Assembly (NCBI RefSeq): GCF_014647075.1
Contig: NZ_BMOM01000018.1
Coordinates: forward strand, 1-64,000
Source of the DNA: Deinococcus aerophilus
Lineage (GTDB): Bacteria > Deinococcota > Deinococci > Deinococcales > Deinococcaceae
DNA length: 64,000 nt
Direction: 5' to 3'
How positions within the stretch are numbered: the first letter of the stretch is position 1; the number at the start of each line of letters is the position of its first letter. The position numbers and the translations under genes are program-made. The notes beneath the pieces are model-generated. The model had not been told where the DNA came from. It ran no database searches and was given only the letters and a program-made list of their open reading frames with translations. Positions 19,886 through 31,072 of the stretch are shown here, in pieces.

Positions 19886-20875
19886 ATGAATCTTGAACTC
19901 AGTGCCATGTGGGCCCGGCTGCAGAACATGTTGCAGGGCTTTATCGTGGCCATTCCCAATGTGCTGATCGGGCTGCTGATCTTCCTGATCTTCATGGTGA
20001 TCGCCCGGCTGGCCCGCAACGCCGTGATCAGTGTGGCGCAGCGCGCCGGCCAGCCCCGGGGCATCGCGCTCGTCTTCTCGCGCATCGCGTCGTGGGTGGT
20101 GCTCGGCGTGGGTGTGCTCGTGGCCCTGACCGTGATCTTCCCGACCCTGACGGCCGCCTCGCTGTTCGGCGCGCTGGGGGTCAGCGGGGTCGCCATCGGT
20201 TTTGCCTTCAAGGACATCTTCCAGAACCTGCTCGCGGGCCTGCTGATCCTGATCACCCGGCCCTTTCGCATCGGTGACCAGATCGTCTCGGGCAACCACG
20301 AGGGCGTGGTCGAGGACATCCAGGTGCGCGCCACGTTGCTGCGCACCTACGACAACCGCCAGGTGGTGATTCCCAACTCCGAGCTGTACACCAACCGCGT
20401 GACCGTCAATACTGCCTACGACCACCGCCGTCTGGCCGTCACCGTGGGCATCGGCTACGGCGACGACATCGCGGCGGCCCGGGCGCTGATCCTGAAGACC
20501 CTGCAGGAGATAGACGGCCTGCTGGCCGATCCGGCCCCCACGGTGCTGGTGCGCGAACTCGGCGACTTCTCGGTGAACCTGGAGGTGCGCTTCTGGATCA
20601 ATCCGCCGGTGCGCCGCGAGGCGGTCGAGGCCCAGGACCTGGTGCTGGAGGCCATCAAGGGCGCGCTGCCCGCGGCCGGCTTCGACCTGCCCTTTCCGAC
20701 CCAGCAGGTGCTGTTTCACGACCAGACCGAGATCACCGATGGCGACCGTGAGCGCCAGCGCGAGGGCTGGCCGGCCCGCGGGGACAATCCACCGTCGCGT
20801 CAGGCGGCGCAGCGGGAGACGCGGGACTCCGGGCCGTCCGGGGGCGGTGGACCCACCCCGGCCCAGCGGCCATGA
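19886..20875 (+). CDS. MscS-family mechanosensitive channel
   Basis: A 329-residue protein. After an N-terminal membrane region with two or three helices, the pore-lining helix and beta domain read GALGVSGVAIGFAFKDIFQN, then LLAGLLILITRPFRIGDQI, the core MscS motif, followed by the cytoplasmic alpha-beta domain to about residue 280. The last 45 residues are polar and low complexity. It opens under membrane tension to release solutes on hypo-osmotic shock. The stop overlaps the start of the next gene (ATGA), so they are translationally coupled. Confidence 0.9.
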   Translation: MNLELSAMWARLQNMLQGFIVAIPNVLIGLLIFLIFMVIARLARNAVISVAQRAGQPRGIALVFSRIASWVVLGVGVLVALTVIFPTLTAASLFGALGVSGVAIGFAFKDIFQNLLAGLLILITRPFRIGDQIVSGNHEGVVEDIQVRATLLRTYDNRQVVIPNSELYTNRVTVNTAYDHRRLAVTVGIGYGDDIAAARALILKTLQEIDGLLADPAPTVLVRELGDFSVNLEVRFWINPPVRREAVEAQDLVLEAIKGALPAAGFDLPFPTQQVLFHDQTEITDGDRERQREGWPARGDNPPSRQAAQRETRDSGPSGGGGPTPAQRP

Positions 20876-22227
20876 AGAACATCAAACGCCTGGCGCTGCG
20901 CTCACGCATGATCACCCGCGAGTTCTGGTTCGTCCCCGCGGTGATGACGGTGCTGGCGCTGATCCTGGCCGAGACGGGCATCAACATGGAGGAGAAGTAC
21001 GGCGTGCCCGAGAGCCTGAACTTCGTGTACGGCGGCGGCGAGACCGGATCACGCAGCCTGCTGTCGGCCATCGCGGGCAGTTCCATCGGCGTGGCGGGCA
21101 CGGTCTTTTCCATCACCATCGCGGCGCTGTCGTACGCCGCGGGGTCCATGGGGCCCCGACTGCTGGAGAACTTCACCAGCGACCGCGGCAACCAGTTCAC
21201 CCTGGGCACCTTCATCTCCACCTTCGCCTTCTCGCTCTACACCCTGCGGGCGGTGACCGGCAGCAACGACCAGCCCTTCGTGCCGCATTACAACGTGACC
21301 TTCGCGCTGGCGCTGGGGGTGGCCTGCGTGGGCATGCTCGTGTACTACCTCGCGCACATCACCCGTTCGATCAACATGACCCAGATTGCCAACCTGCTGC
21401 GCAACGACATGCGCTCGGCCCTGATGCACGCGACCTTGGAAGACGACCCCGACCACGACGGAGCGACGGCCCCACCGCAGGAGTTCTGGCTGGGCGGCGA
21501 GACGCTGCATGCGCCGAGCAGCGGCTACCTGCAGCTGATGGACACCGAGCTGCTGCTCAAGCTGGCCTGTGACGCGCAGGTGGCGCTGCTGCTGCATGTG
21601 CGCCCCGGCGACTACGTGTTTCCCAATTCGGTGATTGCGGTGGGCGTGCCGCGGCTGCCCGAGAACGTGATGGACGCCCTGACGCTGGGCGACCGCCGCA
21701 CCGTGGGTCAGGACCTGGAATACAGCGTGCGTCAGCTGGCCGAGGTCGCGGCCCGCGCCCTGAGCCCCGGCGTGAACGATCCGGTGACGGCCATCGACAT
21801 CATCGACCGCTTCGGCGACGCGCTGTGCAGCCTGCAGGACCGCCGCTGGCCCGACGGGGTGTATTACCACGACCACCAGCTGCGTCTGGTCGTGCCGGTC
21901 ACCGATTTTGACGGCCTGACCGACAGCATGTTCCACATGATCCGCCAGTACGGCAAGAGCAGCCCCAGCGTGATGCTGCGCATGCTGGAGGTGCTGGGCA
22001 CCACCGCCTCCTGCCTGACCGACGCCGAGCGGCGCGGCGTGATCCGCCGCCACGCGGGGCTGGTGCGCGAGGACGCCCTGCGGGGCATCGAGAACTCCGG
22101 CGACCGCGCCGACATCGAGGACCGGTACCGCGACGTGCTCAACACCCTGGCCAACGGGCCGGTGGCCGAGGTGAGGCGAGCGGCCCGCCACGCCGTGCGC
22201 CAGGCCCAGGGCGACCGGGCCGACTGA
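20872..22227 (+). CDS. DUF2254-family membrane protein
   Basis: A 451-residue protein whose N-terminal third has several hydrophobic segments, including AGTVFSITIAALSYAAGSMGPRLL with FSITI, and GTFISTFAFSLYTLRAV. Both are typical of the DUF2254 family of predicted membrane proteins. The remaining soluble part contains AARALSPGVNDPVTAIDIIDR (about 295-315), a strongly conserved family motif. Function is not known. It is translationally coupled to the MscS gene (4-base overlap), which suggests a role in envelope or osmotic homeostasis. Confidence 0.85.
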   Translation: MKNIKRLALRSRMITREFWFVPAVMTVLALILAETGINMEEKYGVPESLNFVYGGGETGSRSLLSAIAGSSIGVAGTVFSITIAALSYAAGSMGPRLLENFTSDRGNQFTLGTFISTFAFSLYTLRAVTGSNDQPFVPHYNVTFALALGVACVGMLVYYLAHITRSINMTQIANLLRNDMRSALMHATLEDDPDHDGATAPPQEFWLGGETLHAPSSGYLQLMDTELLLKLACDAQVALLLHVRPGDYVFPNSVIAVGVPRLPENVMDALTLGDRRTVGQDLEYSVRQLAEVAARALSPGVNDPVTAIDIIDRFGDALCSLQDRRWPDGVYYHDHQLRLVVPVTDFDGLTDSMFHMIRQYGKSSPSVMLRMLEVLGTTASCLTDAERRGVIRRHAGLVREDALRGIENSGDRADIEDRYRDVLNTLANGPVAEVRRAARHAVRQAQGDRAD

Positions 22228-22310
22228 GCGCCCCCCCGGGTACTGCGCGGGTACTGGAACTGTGCCGCCTGCTTACAGTTGCAGGCCGGGAAACGCGGCC
22301 CAATGCCCAC

Positions 22311-23330
22311 ATGACGACCACTGACCGGACCATCTCCCGTGAAATCCAGCTGGCGGCCCGCCCCCAGGGAGCGCCCAAGGACAGCGATTTTGCCCTGATC
22401 GAGCGCGAGCTGGGCCAGCCCGGATCAGGCGAGGTGCTCGTGCGCAACCTGTACCTGACGGTTGATCCCTACATGCGCGGGCGCATGAACGACGTCAAAT
22501 CCTACACGCCGCCCTTCGCGCTGAACGAGACCATGACCGGCGGAGCGGTGGGGGAGGTCGTGGCTTCCGGTGTGGACACGTTGAAGCCCGGCGACCTGGT
22601 GCTGCATGACCAGGGCTGGCGGACCCACGCTGTGCTGAAGGCCACATCGGCCCGCAAGGTCGATGCCCGGCCCGGCGTGTCGCCCAGCGCCTATCTGGGC
22701 ATCCTGGGCATGCCCGGCCAGACCGCCTACGCGGGGCTGCTGGAGGTCGCGGCCATGAAGCCCGGCGACGTGGTGTTCGTGTCGGGCGCGGCGGGGGCGG
22801 TGGGCAGCGCGGTGGGCCAGATCGCCCGCCTGAAGGGAGCCGGGCGCGTGATCGGCAGCGCGGGATCGGCCGACAAGGTGGCGCACCTGACCGGGAAGCT
22901 GGGCTTTGACGCCGCCTTCAACTACAAGGACGGCCCGGTCATGGCGCAGCTGCGCGAGGCCGCGCCCGACGGCATCGACGTGTATTTCGACAACGTGGGC
23001 GGCGACCACCTGGAAGCGGCGCTGGCCGCCTTTAAGGTGTTTGGCCGGGCCGCGCTGTGCGGAGCGATCAGCCAGTACAACGCCACCTCCGCGCCCAGCG
23101 CGCCGCGCAACCTGGCCCTCGCCATCGGCAAGCAGCTGACCCTCAAGGGCTTTATCGTGGGCACCTACAACAGCGTGTTTCCGCAGTTCGTGCAGGAGGT
23201 GGGCGGCTGGCTCGCCTCGGGCGAGCTGCACTACGACGAGACGGTGGTGGAGGGCATCGAGAACATGCCCCGGGCCTTCATGGGCATGCTCAGCGGCGAG
23301 AACACCGGCAAGATGGTCGTGAAGCTCTAG
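22311..23330 (+). CDS. NADP-dependent oxidoreductase of the CurA/leukotriene-reductase type
   Basis: A 339-residue medium-chain reductase without the zinc ligands of alcohol dehydrogenases. The substrate domain carries NLYLTVDPYMRGRM (44-57), a hallmark of the CurA and prostaglandin-reductase branch. The cofactor site reads VFVSGAAGAVGSAVGQIA (about 152-169) and the catalytic fold continues with DVYFDNVGGDHLEAAL. It reduces C=C bonds conjugated to carbonyls using NADPH. It stands alone between the membrane-protein block and folA. Confidence 0.87.
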   Translation: MTTTDRTISREIQLAARPQGAPKDSDFALIERELGQPGSGEVLVRNLYLTVDPYMRGRMNDVKSYTPPFALNETMTGGAVGEVVASGVDTLKPGDLVLHDQGWRTHAVLKATSARKVDARPGVSPSAYLGILGMPGQTAYAGLLEVAAMKPGDVVFVSGAAGAVGSAVGQIARLKGAGRVIGSAGSADKVAHLTGKLGFDAAFNYKDGPVMAQLREAAPDGIDVYFDNVGGDHLEAALAAFKVFGRAALCGAISQYNATSAPSAPRNLALAIGKQLTLKGFIVGTYNSVFPQFVQEVGGWLASGELHYDETVVEGIENMPRAFMGMLSGENTGKMVVKL

Positions 23331-23351
23331 AAAACGGTCGGCGGCCCGGCC

Positions 23352-23855
23352 TCAACCGTCTGCGCCCGCGCGTTCCAGCGTGAGGAAACTCAGGGCGTAC
23401 GGGTTGCGGGCGTCGGCCGGGCGCTCCCTGCGCGCCGTCTCGGTCCACACGCCGGGCAGTTCGGGAAAGAAGGTGTCGCCCGGAACCTCGGCGTGGACCA
23501 GCGTGAGTTCCACCCGCGTCAGCGCCGGCAGGTACAGCCGGTACACCTCCTCGCCGCCGATGATCATGATCTCGGCGGCGTTTTCGGCGGCCTGCAGCGC
23601 GTGTTCGGGCGTGTGCACGACCGCGCAGCCCGGCGCCACGAAGTCCGGATTGCGGGTCAGGACGATGTTCTGCCGCTCAGGCAGGGGCCGGCCGATGGAA
23701 TCGTAGACCCGGCGGCCCATCACCACCGGCTTGCCCAGCGTGAGCCGCTTGAAGTGCGCGAGGTCGGCGGGCAGCCGCCACGGCAGGTCGCCATCTCTGC
23801 CGATGACGCGGTTCTCGGCCATCGCCACCACAGCGGTCAGGCGTGGGGGGGTCAA
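23352..23855 (-). CDS. folA: Dihydrofolate reductase
   Basis: A 167-residue enzyme reducing dihydrofolate to tetrahydrofolate with NADPH. Conserved segments are VVAMAENRVIGRDGDLPWRLP (residues 9-29, with the WxxxxDL-type Asp loop), PVVMGRRVYDSIGRPLP, and IMIIGGEEVYRLYLP. The start is a TTG at 23855 with GAGG upstream. It lies downstream of thyA on the same strand, separated by a homing-endonuclease-like gene. DHFR recycles the dihydrofolate produced by ThyA, so the two probably form one functional unit interrupted by the intervening gene. Confidence 0.92.
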   Translation of the reverse strand: MTPPRLTAVVAMAENRVIGRDGDLPWRLPADLAHFKRLTLGKPVVMGRRVYDSIGRPLPERQNIVLTRNPDFVAPGCAVVHTPEHALQAAENAAEIMIIGGEEVYRLYLPALTRVELTLVHAEVPGDTFFPELPGVWTETARRERPADARNPYALSFLTLERAGADG

Positions 23856-24033
23856 ACGGCGACCTCGGGGTATAAGGTCGGGGCAAACACAGCGTTGTGG
23901 TGTGGTTCGATCATGCTTTCTCCAGGGCGGTGGGGAGAACCGGCCCGCCGGAGGTCAGATTGCCACGCCGGACTGCAGAACGGATAAGTCGACCGGGCCC
24001 GGGAGTCGCCGCGTGGTTTACAGGCTGCAGAGT

Positions 24034-24588
24034 TCACGGACTGCCGACGCATCCCGGGGTGTCCACGTCGCTTTCGGCGTAGTGATAGTCGTACTTGAGG
24101 GATTTGAGGCGATAGATGACCAGTGCCGGGGAGATGTGGAGGTGCCGCGCCGCCGTCACGGAGGGATATGCAACGCCGTCGGCGACGACTGGACGTGAGT
24201 TGGCCGGTTGCTGGCCCCGCTTCTGCTCGGCGATTCGGTGCTTGGTGGCGTCACCGTGCTTGTGGCCGTAGAAGGGATTTTTGTCTTCGGTGCGGGCAGA
24301 AGCTGCCTCGGAGATCCGGGCCCGGGTCGCGTCGGATCGCCTGAGGCCAAAATTGGCATGTTCGGGGCCACGTTTCGTGCTGCGTGCCGAGGTTTCAGAC
24401 ATCTTCTGGCGGGTACTCTGGGAATGACGCCGACCATACATCCCATTGCGCGGGCCAGGAAGACCGAACCGGGCCACCCGCTGTTCCGCAGTCAACCCCG
24501 CCATGCGGGCGCGCGTCGCGGCGCTCCGGCGCGCGATGATCTGGGCGCGGTCCGGGTGGTGCGAGAGAAGGTCTCCTCCGCAGGACAT
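24034..24588 (-). CDS. NUMOD3/IENR1-type DNA-binding protein, homing-endonuclease-like
   Basis: A 184-residue basic protein. It has repeated NUMOD3-like units (GMYGRRHSQSTRQKMSE at 49-65; a middle copy HANFGLRRSDATRARISE; NPFYGHKHGDATKHRIAE). A C-terminal IENR1/NUMOD1-like helix-turn-helix runs RPVVADGVAYPSVTAARHL to about residue 165. These are the DNA-recognition modules of phage and intron homing endonucleases such as I-TevI relatives. No GIY-YIG or HNH nuclease core is visible, so it is either a nuclease-less remnant or a DNA-binding protein. It begins 41 bases after the thyA stop. Confidence 0.65.
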   Translation of the reverse strand: MSCGGDLLSHHPDRAQIIARRSAATRARMAGLTAEQRVARFGLPGPRNGMYGRRHSQSTRQKMSETSARSTKRGPEHANFGLRRSDATRARISEAASARTEDKNPFYGHKHGDATKHRIAEQKRGQQPANSRPVVADGVAYPSVTAARHLHISPALVIYRLKSLKYDYHYAESDVDTPGCVGSP

Positions 24589-24628
24589 ACGGCTGATTTC
24601 AACACGTTGGGTGACAGGATGCGGCCAA

Positions 24629-25981
24629 CTACACGGCGATGGGGGCCTTGATCGCCGGATGGGCCTTGTAGTCGAGCAGTTTGAAGCTGTCGAACGTGAA
24701 GTCGCCGATGTCCTGCACGGACGGGTCGATCCACATCGTCGGGAGTGGATGGGGGGGACGGCTGAGCTGGAGCTTGACCTGCTCGAAGTGGTTGGCGTAG
24801 AGGTGCGCGTCTCCCATCGTCAGGATGAACTCTCCGGGCTGAAGTCCGCAGACCTGCGCCACCATCATCGTCAGGAGTGAGTACGACGCAATATTAAAGG
24901 GGGCACCCAGAAAAACGTCGGTACTGCGCATGTAGAGCTGACACGAGAGCCGTCCGCCGGCGACGTAGAACTGGAACATGGTGTGGCACGGGGGCAGGGC
25001 CATGCCGTCGACCTCGCTGGGGTTCCAGGCGCTGACGATCAGGCGCCGGCTGTCGGGGTTGCGCTTGATCTGGTCGATCACCCGGGCAATCTGGTCGATG
25101 GGGGTGCCTTCACGGGGATCGGGCCATTCCCGCCACTGGACGCCGTAAACGGGGCCGAGTTCACCGTGTGGAATCAGGTTCAGGCGCAGCAACTGAGCGT
25201 CGATGGAAACGACCTGAAAGGCATAGCCCTGGAAGTCGCCGGGCAGCCCGCTGAGGACCTGGGCGACGGTGTCCCGGCCCAAGTGCACGGTGGTGGTCCC
25301 GTCGGGCGCGGTGACCTGCAGGGCGGTCGGATGGGCCTGGCAGGCATAGAATTCCACCTCGTCTTTCCGGAGCCAGACGGTGGTGTCGGGACCGTACTGG
25401 GCCGCGCCGTAGTAGCTGAGGTCAAGGACGAAGTTGGGCCAGTCCTTCTGCTTGTAGAACCAGTGTGGAAGCGTGCGGGCGTCCTGTATAAAGCGCGCGG
25501 GATCGTGCCAGACCGGGTGGACGGTAATGCCGCGCGCACCCAGGTCGGGGTAGCCGGGGTCCGCGGGATCGTGGCAGGCCTGCATCAGCCGGGTCCACAG
25601 CTGAGCGAGCCGAACGCCTTCTTCGTCGAGCTGAAGGTGGTCGGTCTGGTAGGTCCCGGCATAGGGGGCCGGCACCACCTGCGGGCGCGGGTCGATGAGC
25701 ACGGCTTCACGGTCCAGGCGGTAGGGGACGCGCCACTCGTCCCAGATGGTGACACCGTGATCGTTGAGGTAGGAGATGTTGCTGCTGCCCTTGAGAAACC
25801 ACAGCAATTCGTGGATCACGGACTTGAGGTGCACCTTCTTGGTGGTCACGAGGGGAAAGCCTGCCTGGAGGTCAAAACGCATCTGGTACCCGAACACGCT
25901 GCGGGTGCCGGTGCCGGTCCGGTCCGCCTTGTCGACGCCATGGTCGAGAATGTGCCGCATCAGGTCGAGGTAGGACTGCAT
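24629..25981 (-). CDS. thyA: Thymidylate synthase with a large in-frame insertion
   Basis: ThyA methylates dUMP to dTMP using methylene-tetrahydrofolate. All core segments are present: [23 protein letters not shown], the active-site Cys in [26 protein letters not shown] and a normal C-terminus IKAPIAV. The protein is 450 residues against about 264 in Escherichia coli. The excess is 189 residues between VTIWDEW and GELGPVYG, where the usual enzyme has about six. The insert resembles phage HNH/AP2-type endonuclease sequence plus an IENR1-like tail. The frame is intact, so the enzyme is presumably active. The start at 25981 fits a leaderless promoter. Confidence 0.93.
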   Translation of the reverse strand: MQSYLDLMRHILDHGVDKADRTGTGTRSVFGYQMRFDLQAGFPLVTTKKVHLKSVIHELLWFLKGSSNISYLNDHGVTIWDEWRVPYRLDREAVLIDPRPQVVPAPYAGTYQTDHLQLDEEGVRLAQLWTRLMQACHDPADPGYPDLGARGITVHPVWHDPARFIQDARTLPHWFYKQKDWPNFVLDLSYYGAAQYGPDTTVWLRKDEVEFYACQAHPTALQVTAPDGTTTVHLGRDTVAQVLSGLPGDFQGYAFQVVSIDAQLLRLNLIPHGELGPVYGVQWREWPDPREGTPIDQIARVIDQIKRNPDSRRLIVSAWNPSEVDGMALPPCHTMFQFYVAGGRLSCQLYMRSTDVFLGAPFNIASYSLLTMMVAQVCGLQPGEFILTMGDAHLYANHFEQVKLQLSRPPHPLPTMWIDPSVQDIGDFTFDSFKLLDYKAHPAIKAPIAV

Positions 25982-25988
25982 GGCAGAC

Positions 25989-25994
25989 AGTGTA
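25989..25994 (-). promoter_or_regulatory. Leaderless-type -10 element of thyA
   Basis: TACACT, read leftward, lies seven bases before the thyA ATG at 25981 with no Shine-Dalgarno sequence between. It supports this start over the longer upstream open frame. Confidence 0.5.
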
Positions 25995-26071
25995 GGCAAT
26001 CGGGCCGGGACCCCGGCCCCGGGGGCGCGCACCATTGCCCGGCCCGGCCCGTGGAAAGATGACGGACAACC

Positions 26072-28171
<2,100 letters not shown>

Positions 28172-28220
28172 GGGTTCTGTTGTCTCCAGGGAAGTACCCC
28201 GGTGGGCACGCCCATCCCGT

Positions 28221-28226
28221 TACCCT
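28221..28226 (+). promoter_or_regulatory. Leaderless-type -10 element of the VOC gene
   Basis: TACCCT lies six bases before the ATG at 28233, again without a ribosome-binding site. Confidence 0.4.
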
Positions 28227-28232
28227 CCGGGC

Positions 28233-28622
28233 ATGTCTTCCCTGATCACCGGACTGGACCATGTGCAGATCGAGGCCCCGGCGGGGTGTGAGGCCGCCGC
28301 CCGCGCCTTCTTCGGAACCTTCCTGGGCCTGCGCGAGCTGCAGAAGCCCGCGCCGCTGCAGGCCCGCGGTGGCGTATGGTTTGCCCTGCCAGATGGGCGG
28401 CAGCTGCACGTGGGCGTGACCCCCGACTTCGTGCCGCGCGAGAAGGGCCATCCGGGGCTGCGCTGCGCCGACCTCGCCGCCTTTCAGGTCCACTGCGCGG
28501 CCCACGGAGTCACCTGCCGCGTAGACGCCGAGGCCGGGGTGGCCCGCGTATTCCTGCAGGACCCCTTTGGCAACCGGCTGGAGGTGGTGCAGGGGGGCCA
28601 TGCCAGCGTCCCGCATATCTAG
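28233..28622 (+). CDS. VOC-superfamily (glyoxalase-like) protein
   Basis: A 129-residue protein with the beta-alpha-beta repeats of the vicinal oxygen chelate fold: GLDHVQIEAP at 6-15, ARAFFGTFLGL, and a C-terminal VFLQDPFGNRLEVVQ. The His in the first strand and the Glu in the last match metal-ligand positions of glyoxalase and dioxygenase relatives. Substrate is unknown. The open frame extends 34 codons upstream, but the ATG at 28233 is supported by TACCCT at 28221 and by the normal length of the fold. Confidence 0.8.
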   Translation: MSSLITGLDHVQIEAPAGCEAAARAFFGTFLGLRELQKPAPLQARGGVWFALPDGRQLHVGVTPDFVPREKGHPGLRCADLAAFQVHCAAHGVTCRVDAEAGVARVFLQDPFGNRLEVVQGGHASVPHI

Positions 28623-28739
28623 ACAGACAGTCAGTTATAAAGGGATCTGATCGACACTCACCCTGTCAGAAGGCCCACTTTCTGGACTCCTGATGAAGGG
28701 CGTATGAATTTCGTCACGTCGGCCTTTATGAGGACGGAT

Positions 28740-30068
28740 ATGATGCCTCATGTGATTAAGACCGATTCCGTTTCTGCGCTGGTGGAGAAAATTCATAACC
28801 GCAGTGCCCGAGTAGGCGTAGTGGGGCTGGGCTATGTGGGCCTGCCCTTCCTCGTCGAGAAGGCCAAAGTGGGTTTCCACGTGGTCGGCATTGACCGCAG
28901 TTCCGAGCGTACGGGAATGGTGGCGCGTGGCGAGAACTACATCGGCGACGTGCGGGACGAGGATCTGAAGGCCGTCGTTGAGGCGGGCTGCGTCTCAACG
29001 ACCACCGACTTCGAGGTGGTTCCCGAGCTGGACGTGATCGTAATCTGCGTGCCCACGCCGCTGGACCGCAACCTGAGCCCCGATCTGAGTTACGTGCGCA
29101 GCGTGACCGCCGAGATCGCGGCCCGCCTGCGTCCGGGCCAACTCATCAGCCTGGAAAGCACCACCTACCCTGGCACCACCGAAGAGGTCATGAAGCCGAT
29201 CCTGGAAGCGGGCGGCCTCAAGGCGGGCGTGGACTTTTTCCTGGCGCACTCGCCCGAGCGGGTCGATCCGGGCAATGCCCGATACACCACCAAGAACACG
29301 AACAAGGTCGTGGGCGGCAACGATCCGGCCAGCCTGGAAGTTGCCGTGACCTTCTACCGCCAGACCATTGATCATGTCGTTCCGGTAAGCAGCGCCAAAA
29401 CCGCCGAGATGGTCAAGGTTTATGAGAATACCTACCGGGCCGTGAATATTGCGCTGGCCAACGAGCTTACCCTGCTGTGCGACCGCATGGGCATCTCGGT
29501 GTGGGAGGTGCTGGATGCGGCCTTCACCAAGCCCTTCGGTATCATGCCCTTCTACCCCGGTCCCGGTGTGGGCGGCCACTGCATCCCGCTGGACCCACAC
29601 TACCTGGAGTGGAAGGCGCGGGAATACAACTTCCAGACGCACTTCATTGCGCTGGCCGGCGAGACCAACCGCAAGATGCCCGAGTTCGTGGTGGACAAGG
29701 CTGCACGTGTGTTGAACGGCGCACGCAAGGCACTGAACGGGTCTAAGGTGCTGTTGCTGGGTATGGCGTACAAGGGTGATTTGGACGATTACCGCGAGTC
29801 GCCAGCATTACAGATTTACCGTCTATTGAAGCTGGCTGGAGCGGATGTGTCCTTTCACGATTCTTGGACGCCGGAAGTCGATGAGCACGGTGTGCAGGCC
29901 ACCAGTATTGAATTGACCGATAAGATCCTGAGAGACGCCGATCTGGTGATCATCACGACCAAACACAGCAACGTGGATTACGCCAACGTGGTTGAGCAGT
30001 CGCAGGCCGTGCTGGACACCCGCTATGCCACCCGTGGATTGACGAGCGACAAGGTGACCCTGCTGTGA
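28740..30068 (+). CDS. wbpA: UDP-N-acetylglucosamine 6-dehydrogenase (WbpA-type)
   Basis: A 442-residue nucleotide-sugar dehydrogenase. The NAD site reads VGVVGLGYVGLPFLVEKA near the N-terminus; the catalytic Cys is in GVGGHCIPLDPHYLEWKA, followed by a C-terminal UDP-binding domain with LLGMAYKGDLDDYRESP. The sequence belongs to the WbpA/TviB branch that oxidises UDP-GlcNAc to UDP-GlcNAc uronate. AGGA at 28731 favours the ATG at 28740 (or 28743) over 28704. It is the first gene of the polysaccharide locus and overlaps the next gene by 4 bases (GTGA), so they are co-translated. Confidence 0.88.
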   Translation: MMPHVIKTDSVSALVEKIHNRSARVGVVGLGYVGLPFLVEKAKVGFHVVGIDRSSERTGMVARGENYIGDVRDEDLKAVVEAGCVSTTTDFEVVPELDVIVICVPTPLDRNLSPDLSYVRSVTAEIAARLRPGQLISLESTTYPGTTEEVMKPILEAGGLKAGVDFFLAHSPERVDPGNARYTTKNTNKVVGGNDPASLEVAVTFYRQTIDHVVPVSSAKTAEMVKVYENTYRAVNIALANELTLLCDRMGISVWEVLDAAFTKPFGIMPFYPGPGVGGHCIPLDPHYLEWKAREYNFQTHFIALAGETNRKMPEFVVDKAARVLNGARKALNGSKVLLLGMAYKGDLDDYRESPALQIYRLLKLAGADVSFHDSWTPEVDEHGVQATSIELTDKILRDADLVIITTKHSNVDYANVVEQSQAVLDTRYATRGLTSDKVTLL

Positions 30069-31021
30069 GCGCTCAGACTTCTGAACAGAAACGCTTTGGT
30101 CTGACCGGCGTTTCCGGGTACATTGCGCCCCGGCACCTCAAGGCCATCAAGGACACCGGCAACGTGTTGACGGCGGCCCTGGATCCTTTCGATTCAGTCG
30201 GCATCATGGACTCGTATTTTCCGGACGCCGAGTTCTTTACCCAGCCGGAGATCTTCGAGCGCTATCTGTACGATGCGCGCCGCCAGGGGATGGGCATGGA
30301 TTATATGGGCATCTGTAGCCCCAACTATCTGCATGACCCGCACATTCGCATGGCGCTGCGGGCCGGGGCCGACGCCCTGTGCGAGAAGCCCATCGTGCTG
30401 AACCCGGAAGACATCACCGCCCTCAAGGAAGTGGAGGAGGAGACCGGGCGGCGGGTGTGGACCATCCTGCAGCTGCGTGCGCACGCAGCACTGGAAAAGG
30501 TCAAGGCCGAGCTGAACCCCAGCAGCGGTGACAAGTACGACGTGGACCTGTCATACATGACCAGCCGGGGAACGTGGTACCTGCGCAGCTGGAAAGGCCG
30601 CACTGAGGAAAGTGGCGGGCTGGCGACCAACATCGGGGTGCATTTCTTCGACATGCTGAGCTGGCTGTTCGGGGACATCGAGCACGTGGAGGTTCACCAG
30701 CGCAGCGAGACCGTGTGTGCCGGCTATCTGGAACTGGAACGCGCGCGCGTGCGCTGGTTCCTCTCCATTGATCCCACTTACCTGCCCGAGGAGCAGATTG
30801 CCAAAGGCCAGCGCACCTACCGGTCCATCACCATTGACGGTCAGGAGGTAGAATTTAGCGAGGGCTTCACCGATCTGCATACTGAGGTCTACCGCCGCAC
30901 GCTGGCGGGCCAGGGCTTTAGCTTGGACGACACGTACCAAGCGATTGCCACGGTGGCCCAGATTCGCTCCGTCCCCTTGAGTAGCCCAACAACAGGAAGC
31001 CGACACTTCCTTCTTAGATGA
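30065..31021 (+). CDS. wbpB: Gfo/Idh/MocA oxidoreductase, UDP-GlcNAc uronate 3-oxidase (WbpB/WlbA-type)
   Basis: A 318-residue dehydrogenase. The first strand and turn read FGLTGVSGYIAPRHLKAI, the AGADALCEKPI motif (about 98-108) carries the catalytic Lys, and GGLATNIGVHFFDML is the conserved C-domain segment. WbpB-type enzymes oxidise C3 of UDP-GlcNAc uronate to a ketone for the partner aminotransferase. Placement directly after WbpA and before a DegT aminotransferase supports the assignment. The start is a GTG overlapping the wbpA stop. Confidence 0.87.
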   Translation: MSAQTSEQKRFGLTGVSGYIAPRHLKAIKDTGNVLTAALDPFDSVGIMDSYFPDAEFFTQPEIFERYLYDARRQGMGMDYMGICSPNYLHDPHIRMALRAGADALCEKPIVLNPEDITALKEVEEETGRRVWTILQLRAHAALEKVKAELNPSSGDKYDVDLSYMTSRGTWYLRSWKGRTEESGGLATNIGVHFFDMLSWLFGDIEHVEVHQRSETVCAGYLELERARVRWFLSIDPTYLPEEQIAKGQRTYRSITIDGQEVEFSEGFTDLHTEVYRRTLAGQGFSLDDTYQAIATVAQIRSVPLSSPTTGSRHFLLR

Positions 31022-31072
31022 ATATCCTGTGGTGCACGGTGGCTACCGTAGTTCATAACTGGAGTGGAATAG

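Noticed and set aside
24629..25981. An intein or group I intron in thyA
   Set aside because: The reading frame is continuous, so no intron is needed. The insert does not start with Cys or Ser and does not end with the His-Asn then Cys/Ser/Thr pattern of inteins.
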